Of a DNA stretch of 47,517 nt, positions 7,355 through 14,668 are shown piece by piece. Made by a program: the position numbers and the translations under genes. Numbering within the stretch: position 1 is the first letter of the stretch; the number at the start of each line of letters is the position of its first letter. Source of the DNA: Phycisphaerae bacterium (GTDB lineage: Bacteria > Planctomycetota > Phycisphaerae > SM23-33). The notes beneath the pieces are model-generated. The model was not told the DNA's origin, did no database searches, and worked only from the letters and a program-made list of their open reading frames with translations. The stretch is taken from NCBI GenBank assembly GCA_016782885.1, contig JADHXQ010000027.1, forward strand, positions 1-47,517, in the 5' to 3' direction.

Positions 7355-10300
7355 CTATTTGTGGATCGTGACGAAATCGGCCTCGGTTACTGTCGCTTCC
7401 AGATGCAGCATGCCGTCTCGGTAGTCGAAAGTCATTGTTTTACCGCTACTTATCGATCTAATGGTCTTCGGCTTGTAGGGCAGTCGGAGGGCGACTTTCG
7501 TGGTCACTTTCGCGTCGTTTGTCCAGTTGATCAGCGTCAGCAGCGTGCCGGTCTTGTTATCTCGAACAAGCGCTTCGACGTGCGGATTGGCGCACGCGAC
7601 CTGCCGCTTGATATCCGCCGCATCGAGGGCAAGACGCACCAGTTGTGTCGCGGCGGGACTGAAATCGACAGGGTTGTAAATGTGTTCCGCGCCGCCTCGC
7701 GCAGCCGGCGCCACGCGCAAGGCCGTTTTCAGATACGCCAGTCCGCCCAGCGTGCCGATCGCGAATGCCTTGCCCTTGCCCGATTTACGCATGGTGACAG
7801 CCGCCTTCCCATCGCTCCACGCGGCGATCACCTGCCCTCGGTCCGCTGTGATAACCTGCTTCATGCCGATCGCGTCGATCTTCCGTTTGCCCAGCGTAAT
7901 CTGGTCGATCGGGCGGGTCAGGGGCAACTCAAGCAGGGGGCGCACGTGATAGAGCGTCCTGATCGTTTCGACCTTTCGGATCCCCAGCAACTTCAGCAGC
8001 CCCGTTTCGGGCTCGTTGAACTGGTTGCGGTGTCCGAGCCCCGATGATGCGCAGAACACGCCGCCATCCTTGACCCACGCGTCGAGCTTTGGAACGGCGC
8101 GGCCGTTGATCCACTCGCCGGCGAAGTAGACCACGTCATAGTTCTTCAGGGCCTCGCCGGCGATGATGTCGTCTTCGGTTATGAGGTCCACGCGAACCTG
8201 GGCGTGTCGAAGCGCAAGGTACAACGCCTGCTGGTCCTTCCTGCAGATGGTCTGCAAAAGTTTGGCTGGCGCGTTTGCGCACCTGGCTGCAAACTCATCG
8301 TCTTTGGCGTCGACCCTGGTGTTGTTTTCGTTAATGTCGGTGGCCTTGCCGGTTATGATCGCGACCCGCGCTGCCCGCCGCCGCGAGCCTATCAGGAGGT
8401 CTTCGACGGCGGACGTATCGTAAATCGACTCGAAGATCGCCCGGAACGTGTCGGTGTATCCCCAGCTTACGTAGTTTTCGGAGTACTGCTCCTGGGGCGC
8501 CACCCAGAAGTTATCTATGTGTTTGGCCCCGGCGCCTATGGCATAGAGCATGTTGCGGCGGAAGTTTCGCGCATCCTGGGCCGGGGCGTGCGGCATGACG
8601 TACATGTGGATCGGCTGCTTGTTGTACTTGACGGCGCAGTGGGCGCGTGCCAGGAGGAACGCGAAAATCTGCGGCGGTTCGCCCATCGAGAAAATGTAGT
8701 CTTCCGTCCAGAACATCGTCATGGCGTTGTGCTTGAAGGCGTCGATCCACTGCAGATTGCTCCCGTAGTACGCCACGCCGTGGTGGGGCGAGAAGTTCGC
8801 CCCGGTGAGCACCTGCGGCCCGTAGGCCTGTTCAGCGACGTGGGTCATCTCGCGATAATGCTCGAACCGCTGGTGGGCGCTGAATATCTTCGAGTACCAC
8901 GAGAGGCGCGCGTTGGCGTTGAAGGTCGCCTTCTCCGGTTCCACGCCGCCGAGATCCCTGGCGTCCAGGCCGCGTGCCTTGAGCCATTTGCGGAACAGCG
9001 GCGCGAGTTTGGGGTCCTTGAAGTTGATGCTCCCTATATGGATTTCGTCGCCGAAACTCGCGACGCGATGTTTAGTGCGTTTGGCGCCGAGGCCTGCGGC
9101 GTGTTTCCTGATCGCCGCGGGATTCCTGACGTGCTGGAAGTAGCCGTCGACGTCCAGATGTTCATACGTGTCAGGTAGTTGCGTGTTATAGCCCAGCGCA
9201 TCCTTGAAACGCATCGCCCACGGTACCTTACCGCGACTCAAGGCCCCGAAGAAGGCGATGTGCCTGGGCTTGTGGGCGCAGGCCTTTCGCCACTGCTTCT
9301 TCGACGCGGCGATAAGCTCGTCGGCGATGTCCCGCGAGAGTCTCAGGCGCTTGCCGGGGTCCCAGGTGATCTCCAGCGGGAAGTTGATGCTCTCGCCGCT
9401 GGGTACCTCCAGCCGCCCGATTATCCGCTTGCCGCCGGGCGCCAGCGCCACCTCGACGGGTATCTTGTCCGCACCTTTGACAGTAACTCGCAGGCCCTCG
9501 TCGGTGACCAGTCGCACCACGCGATTGATACCGAACCACGGGCTCCACTTACCCGCGGCGACCGGCTGGGCGGGGAATGACCCCTTCGCCGGTCCGCAAT
9601 GCCACGAATGATGCCCGAAGTTGGTATGGAGGTCGACCTTCGCCGCGGCGGCGCTGGTATTCCGGAAGCGCATGAATATCCCCGTTGCGTCGAGTGCTTC
9701 AAACATGAAGGGGCTCTTGGCCTGCCCGTGTTTCTGAAAACCGTCGCACGTGTCGCGGTGGTCGGTGGTCAGCAGCACGAAATCGACGTACCGATTACCC
9801 GCCGGTTTGGCACTGGCCAGCGTGGTCAGGCGGATCTCCGCGGCGCCTGCCTTCAGGGCGACCGGCCCGCGCGGGGCCTCGGCGCAATCGTGATCCAGCC
9901 CCCACGGCCACCAGGTCTGCGCGATGGGCTTCAGCCCGTATGCCCCGCTGAAACTCCAGAGCCTCGGGTTTTTGGCTTTACCGTAATCGTAGCTGAATAC
10001 TTTCTTTCCGTTCTGAAAGATCTCCACGCGGTGCTCGTAGTTGTAGTAGGGCGGCGACTGGTATTTGCTCCACACACGGAAGGAACCGGTCGCCGAAATC
10101 GCAACCTCCTGCCGCGCAACTGAACCGGCGCTGCCGGCCGGGGCCCCAAGCAGCCCCCCGAACGTCGACCACATCCCGCCGTAGATATGGCTGCCGTAGC
10201 TCTCCTCCTGATGCGTTACCTTCCATCCCTTCCCGTCGCCGACGGTGAATCGCTCACCTTCAGCCACAATGATCGTGGCCTTAAGTCGTGGCGGTTCCTT

Positions 10301-10372
10301 CTTCGCCGCAGTCGCCATCGCAGCGCCCAGAAACACAATCACACCCATCGCAATCGCAGCCTTGCGCATCAT
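7355..10372 (-). CDS. Secreted GH42-like multidomain glycoside hydrolase (putative)
   Basis: The 1005-residue product has a signal peptide (about 1-22, IAMGVIVFLGAAMATAA). An N-terminal beta-rich region (about 30-330) resembles a carbohydrate-binding module. A TIM-barrel-like region follows (about 370-650) with FGDEIHIG (Glu near 442) and MFWTEDY (Glu near 556), positions suiting the acid/base and nucleophile of clan GH-A. Next comes a GATase1-like segment (about 680-830, VAIITGK, then YDVVYFAGEWINGRAVPKL), as in the GH42 trimerisation domain, and a small C-terminal beta domain (TFDYRDGMLHLEATVTEADF). The domain order matches GH42 beta-galactosidases with an added binding module. Substrate is unknown. 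It is monocistronic as far as visible. Confidence 0.6.
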   Translation of the reverse strand: MMRKAAIAMGVIVFLGAAMATAAKKEPPRLKATIIVAEGERFTVGDGKGWKVTHQEESYGSHIYGGMWSTFGGLLGAPAGSAGSVARQEVAISATGSFRVWSKYQSPPYYNYEHRVEIFQNGKKVFSYDYGKAKNPRLWSFSGAYGLKPIAQTWWPWGLDHDCAEAPRGPVALKAGAAEIRLTTLASAKPAGNRYVDFVLLTTDHRDTCDGFQKHGQAKSPFMFEALDATGIFMRFRNTSAAAAKVDLHTNFGHHSWHCGPAKGSFPAQPVAAGKWSPWFGINRVVRLVTDEGLRVTVKGADKIPVEVALAPGGKRIIGRLEVPSGESINFPLEITWDPGKRLRLSRDIADELIAASKKQWRKACAHKPRHIAFFGALSRGKVPWAMRFKDALGYNTQLPDTYEHLDVDGYFQHVRNPAAIRKHAAGLGAKRTKHRVASFGDEIHIGSINFKDPKLAPLFRKWLKARGLDARDLGGVEPEKATFNANARLSWYSKIFSAHQRFEHYREMTHVAEQAYGPQVLTGANFSPHHGVAYYGSNLQWIDAFKHNAMTMFWTEDYIFSMGEPPQIFAFLLARAHCAVKYNKQPIHMYVMPHAPAQDARNFRRNMLYAIGAGAKHIDNFWVAPQEQYSENYVSWGYTDTFRAIFESIYDTSAVEDLLIGSRRRAARVAIITGKATDINENNTRVDAKDDEFAARCANAPAKLLQTICRKDQQALYLALRHAQVRVDLITEDDIIAGEALKNYDVVYFAGEWINGRAVPKLDAWVKDGGVFCASSGLGHRNQFNEPETGLLKLLGIRKVETIRTLYHVRPLLELPLTRPIDQITLGKRKIDAIGMKQVITADRGQVIAAWSDGKAAVTMRKSGKGKAFAIGTLGGLAYLKTALRVAPAARGGAEHIYNPVDFSPAATQLVRLALDAADIKRQVACANPHVEALVRDNKTGTLLTLINWTNDAKVTTKVALRLPYKPKTIRSISSGKTMTFDYRDGMLHLEATVTEADFVTIHK

Positions 10373-10559
10373 CCCACGCTCCTGAATTCAGGATTCTCCC
10401 GACGAACACTCACGCCCACGTCGAAGATCCGCCATGACGGAACCACCGCGGGCCGACCGGGGTGATTCTACCGATGTTTCCAGACGTGAGCGACCATATT
10501 CTCTGGTGAAAAGTACGTGTTTAGCCCGGACAAGAATGGGGCGTTATGCTGTGAAAACA

Positions 10560-10572
10560 GCGATGTTATCGC
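10560..10572. repeat. Short inverted repeat upstream of the lipoprotein promoter
   Basis: GCGAT-GTT-ATCGC forms a 5-bp perfect dyad located 6 bases before the -35 box. It is a possible operator for the small lipoprotein gene; its short length keeps confidence low. Confidence 0.25.
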
Positions 10573-10578
10573 AATATC

Positions 10579-10607
10579 TTGTCGGGGGATGGTGCGGGGA
10601 GTACAAT
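10579..10607 (+). promoter_or_regulatory. Sigma-70-type promoter for the small lipoprotein gene
   Basis: TTGTCG (10579-10584) and TACAAT (10602-10607) are separated by 17 bases, and the ATG follows 32 bases after the -10 box. The match to consensus and the spacing are good. Nothing else is evident in the 267-base gap 10373-10639. Confidence 0.55.
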
Positions 10608-10639
10608 CAAGTGTCGGAAACCACTGAAAGGGCGAAGCG

Positions 10640-11002
10640 ATGAAACGAGCAGTGACAATCGTCGGCATGCTGTTACTCACATTCGCCATATCCTGCCGGA
10701 AAGCGGACACCAGCGGGCAGGCCGCCGGCGATACCGGCGCCAAAACGAAAGCGATTCCTGAAACCGCCGGCGCCGAAACCAGGGCGGTTGATCCTCTCGA
10801 TGAATGTCAGACGCTGATCGAAGCGGCGAGAAAAGTAAACTCAATCGACACCAAGGCCGCGATGGCGGCGTGGGACGAGGCCGCTGAACGCCTGCACGAT
10901 TGCATGTACACTTCTAATCAGGTCTATTGGTTGCAAATGAACGCTGAGGTCGAAAAGGCCCGGGCGAAGATCGCGAAGATGAAAGCGTTCCAGAAAAAGT
11001 GA
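10640..11002 (+). CDS. Small lipoprotein of unknown function
   Basis: The 120-residue product has a basic start, a hydrophobic segment (ITIVGMLLLTFAIS-type, about 5-18) and a lipobox-like site with Cys19 (FAISC), so it should be lipid-anchored to the cell envelope. A polar, Ala/Thr/Glu-rich linker (20-52) precedes a charged helical region (55-120, DECQTLIEAARKVNSID to ARAKIAKMKAFQKK) that looks like a helical hairpin or coiled coil. The AAAGGG site 7 bases before the ATG supports the start, and a sigma-70-type promoter lies upstream. I do not recognise the family. The next gene is convergent. Confidence 0.7.
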   Translation: MKRAVTIVGMLLLTFAISCRKADTSGQAAGDTGAKTKAIPETAGAETRAVDPLDECQTLIEAARKVNSIDTKAAMAAWDEAAERLHDCMYTSNQVYWLQMNAEVEKARAKIAKMKAFQKK

Positions 11003-11071
11003 TTGATGATCAGTAATCAGTGATGAAGTTAACGGCGACGGCGTCCCGACGCAGTCGGGAATGTTGGCTCC

Positions 11072-12259
11072 TTATTTCGACTTCGGCGGGAGATACTGGG
11101 GGACTTTCATTGTCTCGCCGTCTTTCAGGGCGGACTGGTGGGCCACTATTCCCCCCGCGGTCATCGACAGGGCCTCGTAGATGTTAACCAGGGGTTCGCG
11201 GTCAGCCAGGATCGACGTGATGAACTCGTCGGTTAACCGCCCGTGCGAACCGCCGTGCCCGCCGCCGGGTACTCCGGGCGGAAGCGCCGGGCGGGTAATG
11301 TCAGGCAGCTTCTTGACCTTCCCGGAGTAGCGAGTCCCGTTCATGGAGCCTTTCTCGCCGAAGACTCTGCCCGCCTCGGCGTGATAACCGATCACCGACT
11401 TGCACATGCACTGGCGCGACGTTCCGCCCTCGGACGTCCGGAACAGGGCGATTTCGTCGGTGAACTCGTTCTTGTACCTGTTGGCGCCCGGTTTGAAGGC
11501 GTCGAATCCCGCGCGGAATCCGGCGCACGAGACCGACACGAATCGCTTGCCCGTGACGCCCACGTAGTATGCCGTCGAGTGCGTGGGATACCACAGCGGC
11601 GGGCTGCCGATCCGCCAGCCCTTGTACGAGTCAAGCGGCGTGGACCGGTAGTGGAAGTACTCGCCCTCGGAGTAGACCAGGCGCCCGAACCCGCCGGCCT
11701 GGTATATCTGACGCATTCCCCAGCAGTCTTCGCGGAAGCAGGAGGTCTCGGCCATCATGTACTTCAGGCCGGTTTTCTTTACGGTCTCGAGCAGCTTTTC
11801 GCCCTCTTCGATCGAGCCGAAGGTAGCAGGTACCGCTGACATGACGTGCTTTCCGTTCTTCAGGACCTCGATGCTGTGGCGCGCGTGGCTCGGCGCGTCG
11901 GTGGCCACGAACACGGCCTCGATCTTGGGATCCTTTACCAGCACTTCCAGCGATTCGTAGGACTTGGCGCAGCGGCAGGCCTTCATGAGGCCTTTTCGCC
12001 TCTCGGGTATCAGATCGCTGACGGCGGCGACCTCGACGTTGGGATGGTTCTGGAAGCCGAACTGGGCGCCGAACTTGCAGAACCCGTATCCGACGATTCC
12101 GACGCGGACTTTGCGGTCGGCGGCTGGGCGCCACTTCTTCTTCGGGGCGTTCTGTGCGGCCGCCTGCTGCGCCGACGGTCCGGCCGCGAGCGTCGTACCC
12201 AGCGCAGCGGCGCCCAACGCACCCAGGAAACCGCGGCGGTCAACTGCGAAATTGCTCAT
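11072..12259 (-). CDS. Tat-exported Gfo/Idh/MocA-family oxidoreductase-like protein
   Basis: The 395 residues start with a twin-arginine signal (DRRGFLGAL, then a hydrophobic Ala/Leu/Gly stretch to about residue 35), so the folded protein is exported. The Rossmann domain begins at KVRVGIVGYGFCKFG (about 50-64), and a C-terminal alpha/beta domain follows (from about 175). Gfo/Idh/MocA enzymes use NAD(P) to oxidise or reduce sugars. Here the usual EKP triad that supplies the catalytic lysine is replaced by AVP (KHVMSAVPATFG, near 140), so activity may differ or be lost; this variant appears known to me in planctomycete exported paralogues. The cofactor is presumably loaded before export. No operon partner is seen. 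Confidence 0.85.
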   Translation of the reverse strand: MSNFAVDRRGFLGALGAAALGTTLAAGPSAQQAAAQNAPKKKWRPAADRKVRVGIVGYGFCKFGAQFGFQNHPNVEVAAVSDLIPERRKGLMKACRCAKSYESLEVLVKDPKIEAVFVATDAPSHARHSIEVLKNGKHVMSAVPATFGSIEEGEKLLETVKKTGLKYMMAETSCFREDCWGMRQIYQAGGFGRLVYSEGEYFHYRSTPLDSYKGWRIGSPPLWYPTHSTAYYVGVTGKRFVSVSCAGFRAGFDAFKPGANRYKNEFTDEIALFRTSEGGTSRQCMCKSVIGYHAEAGRVFGEKGSMNGTRYSGKVKKLPDITRPALPPGVPGGGHGGSHGRLTDEFITSILADREPLVNIYEALSMTAGGIVAHQSALKDGETMKVPQYLPPKSK

Positions 12260-12425
12260 AGGTCTATCTCCCTGCGACTATGGTTTACCGGGATTCTAGG
12301 ATGGCGCCTGCGCCCGCGACCATCGCGGGCCGTTAGGGATGATGGTATCACAGTTCCCGCTATTCGCAAGCCCCTTGTCGGCCCGCGCCCTTCGACAGGC
12401 TTACGGCGACGACGTACGGTTTTAG

Positions 12426-12600
12426 CCACGGATAGCACGGATTACACGGATGTGGTAAAGGCTACGGCGACGTCAACGGCTTTTTTTTCTACCACGGAAT
12501 ACACGGAAAGCACGGAAATGTAACGGCCACGGCTTGTCCTGAGCTTGCCGAAGGGCGACAACGACATATTTAACCACGGATAGCACTGATAGCACGGATG
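12426..12600. repeat. Cluster of three CACGGAT-type repeat units
   Basis: Three degenerate copies of a unit built from (C)CACGGAT-A/T-xCACGGAT steps lie at 12426-12452, 12491-12520 and 12574-12600, separated by unrelated purine-rich sequence. Such CCACGGATAACACGGAT-like elements are dispersed in planctomycete and related genomes. Units are irregular in spacing and have no conserved spacer, so they are not a CRISPR array. They fill much of the 475-base gap 12260-12734, which otherwise holds a CCTGAGCTTGCCGAAGGGC-type motif (12539-12557) and the element at 12663. Confidence 0.75.
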
Positions 12601-12662
12601 GTTAACGGCAACGGCAGCGGAATAAACAATTTTGCGGTCTTCGGCGGAGTTCCGCTTTCACT

Positions 12663-12680
12663 TGTCGCGGAGCGACGGTT
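12663..12680. repeat. 18-bp dispersed palindromic repeat, copy 1
   Basis: TGTCGCGGAGCGACGGTT here is identical to 35051-35068. It contains the dyad GTCGC-GGA-GCGAC, so it can form a 5-bp stem with a 3-base loop. The second copy abuts the start codon of the propeller gene at 35051. Confidence 0.65.
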
Positions 12681-12734
12681 CTGCTCTTGCCGTGACGTAG
12701 TCCGCAGGGCGAAGACGGGACCCCAACTGCCTCG

Positions 12735-13154
12735 TTAACGTTTTGTCAGGTACTGATAGAGTAGCCCGATCAGCATTAGGGTCAGGGTGATATTGAATGC
12801 CTTGCTCCCGCCATGTTTCTTTTTTCCAGAGCCACCCCAGTACAGCCAGGCCACCAGCGTTGGGAACAGAATGAATGCTGATGTACCCCCCGCAAATCGT
12901 GCGAACTGAATTGAGGTTACACCATCATTCTCCATGAAGAACTTTGCGGCCGATAACACTGCAACAATTCCAAAGTATAGAAGATTGGTTTCCGAAAGCG
13001 AGAATCGATGATGTTCGCTTTCTTCCTGATCGTCGCATGGCGGCTCCGGGAGTGGCGGGGGGGCGGTTTCCTGCGGATCCGTAGGTATTGGTTCCTGGTC
13101 ACCTTCCCGGGAGGGAGCATTATTATCGAAGTTATCTGACATATTCTCACCCAT
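12735..13154 (-). CDS. Small membrane protein of unknown function
   Basis: The 139 residues have an acidic, Pro-rich cytoplasmic-looking N-terminus (about 1-45) and three hydrophobic segments: about 52-72 (LLYFGIVAVLSAAKFF), 82-104 (FAGGTSAFILFPTLVAWLYW) and 120-136 (ITLTLMLIGLLYQYL). The short tail ends in Lys-Arg. An alternative Met four codons later (13142) is possible and the ribosome sites are weak for both. I do not recognise the family. It stands in a repeat-bounded, less GC-rich patch next to broken genes, so it may be accessory. Confidence 0.55.
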   Translation of the reverse strand: MGENMSDNFDNNAPSREGDQEPIPTDPQETAPPPLPEPPCDDQEESEHHRFSLSETNLLYFGIVAVLSAAKFFMENDGVTSIQFARFAGGTSAFILFPTLVAWLYWGGSGKKKHGGSKAFNITLTLMLIGLLYQYLTKR

Positions 13155-13379
13155 TCGTCATTCCACACAGAACAGAATAGAAAAATCCCTATTCGCTGAG
13201 GACCAAACCTGATTAATCGATATAGTCTGCCACGCCCAAACCGCCATGTCAATCGCGCCTGGGACGATCCCGGAAATTTAGTAAGGCGTTCCTGGAATTT
13301 CAGATGACTACCAGCTACAAAAGAAGATAAAATGATTCTGACCCGTTCTATATCTCGGCTTGTTTGCATGCTTCACTAG

Positions 13380-13583
13380 TTGCCTAATATTCACAGAAGG
13401 AGTATCGGTCTGCCCCCTATCCACAACATTGAATCTGATCTTCAAACTCTCGTAAAGAGAGGACAGGCAGGACTCGTTTCCCCGGACGACAAGGCATACT
13501 CTCGGACTCTCAGAGATCTTGTAGATGCGATACGAGCAAAACAACTGGTTCCGTTCACAGGGGCAGGTATTTCATTCCCGTAA
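13380..13583 (+). pseudogene. N-terminal fragment of a SIR2-domain protein
   Basis: The open frame starts at a TTG directly after a TAG (or at the in-frame CTG at 13410, placed 8 bases after AAGGAG) and codes for about 67 residues, ending LVDAIRAKQLVPFTGAGIS. The last part is the SIR2 nucleotide-binding signature (VPFTGAGIS), which normally sits at the start of a 200-plus residue domain. The frame stops immediately afterwards, so the catalytic domain is missing. SIR2-domain proteins often act as NADase effectors in phage defence. The remaining 3' part is absent here; the fragment meets the end of the opposite-strand gene. A 225-base gap precedes it (13155-13379) in which I see no gene. Confidence 0.7.
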
Positions 13584-14211
13584 TGGTAACAACAGCGACC
13601 GTTCGTTTCCCGCCGGACTTCTCGTGGTCCTTGAGAACGAAGTCATTGAACTCGATTGACTTCGGATTATCCCTCTGAGCGGGACGCATCACGATATCGA
13701 GTTTTTGTGCCAAGAACAGATTGGCGTCTCGCGAAGGAAGGAACTTGACCCCTCCGAACTCCCATCCACTGCTATCTATCTCACCAAAGCCTTCGACGCC
13801 CAAGAAAACTGTCCAAGATGTCATCGGAACATCGCACAACGTCTTCCGGAGACCTACTTTAGCAGCTTTGACTCGACTGTCGAAATCATCGCCTACTTTG
13901 CGCGACTCTGGATCGATGACCCTGTCACCCTCCCGAAAAAGAAAATTCCAACACAGATTACTCACGGCCGCTCGGGTGTATCTTGATTTGATATGCTCGA
14001 CCAGGGACAAGCCGTCCACGATCTCCCTGAACACATCCTCGAAGTCTCCAGAAAGGCTGGACATCGATTGCGTCATGACAAATGCTGTCACGCTGTCATC
14101 TTTGGGCCCAGGGAAAGCAGTGGGGCCCTGTGCCTGCATTTCTTTAGCGAGATAACAAAGCGTATCAAGATTCTTGTCGACTCCTGCTTCTGTTTTCTTT
14201 TTTTTAGCCAC
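13555..14211 (-). CDS. Unknown protein, probably 3'-truncated
   Basis: I choose the GTG at 14211 as start because AGGA lies 5 bases before it; the longer frame to 14517 runs through repeat sequence and is unlikely. The 218 residues open with a lysine-rich stretch (AKKKKTEAG) and have no signal peptide or clear membrane helix. The closing residues (MKYLPL) are encoded by the antisense of the SIR2 signature, meaning the natural 3' end has been lost at a junction near 13575-13585. The family is not recognised. Base composition is lower in G+C than its neighbours, consistent with acquired DNA. Confidence 0.5.
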   Translation of the reverse strand: MAKKKKTEAGVDKNLDTLCYLAKEMQAQGPTAFPGPKDDSVTAFVMTQSMSSLSGDFEDVFREIVDGLSLVEHIKSRYTRAAVSNLCWNFLFREGDRVIDPESRKVGDDFDSRVKAAKVGLRKTLCDVPMTSWTVFLGVEGFGEIDSSGWEFGGVKFLPSRDANLFLAQKLDIVMRPAQRDNPKSIEFNDFVLKDHEKSGGKRTVAVVTITGMKYLPL

Positions 14212-14434
14212 TCTTATCCTCGTGCGATTCAAAGTGGGGAACGCTTTACTTAATGATTGGTGCCCCAACCCACGACTGTCAGATGGGACCCGTCTTCGTT
14301 CTGTGAACTTCGGTCTTCGCCGTTGGCTTCGTCCTGACAAGCCGTCGTGGCTTACAGCAGCTTTTTCGTTCCAGACCACAAACGACGTTATGATTGTCGA
14401 TGTTTGATAAGCTGGAGGCAAGGGGAAAAGGCGT

Positions 14435-14468
14435 GGCAACTGGGAACTGGGAACTGGCAACTGGCGAC
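14435..14468. repeat. GGCAACT-type short tandem repeat, copy 1
   Basis: Four to five degenerate units of the type GGCAACT/GGGAACT run in tandem. The same type occurs at 27841-27873. It is part of the 457-base gap 14212-14668. Confidence 0.75.
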
Positions 14469-14514
14469 GGAGCACGGCGAAGTCGCTTAACCATCCATAC
14501 GCCGTTGCCTTTAC

Positions 14515-14580
14515 CATATCCGTGCTATCCGTGTCATCCGTGGCAAAAGATGCTGTTGTCGTGACCGTAACATTTCCGTG
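14515..14580. repeat. Inverted copies of the CACGGAT-type repeat
   Basis: At 14515-14543 the sequence is the reverse complement of the 12426-12600 units (ATCCGTGCTATCCGTGTCATCCGTGG), and 14571-14580 (CATTTCCGTG) is the reverse complement of 12511-12520. The two clusters therefore face each other around the accessory patch 12.6-14.5 kb. Confidence 0.7.
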
Positions 14581-14668
14581 TCTTCCCTTCGACTTCGCTC
14601 TCTTCGACGCGCTTCTTTCGACTGCGACAGGGCAAGCAAGCGGGTCGGAGCTTCCGCACTCCAGATTC

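Noticed and set aside
12426..12600. CRISPR-like array of CACGGAT units
   Set aside because: Units differ in length and sequence, spacers are not uniform, there is no leader, and no cas gene is in the window.
14212..14517. N-terminal extension of the unknown gene ending at 13555
   Set aside because: The extension runs through the GGCAACT repeat. The GTG at 14211 has its own ribosome site and a normal protein start.
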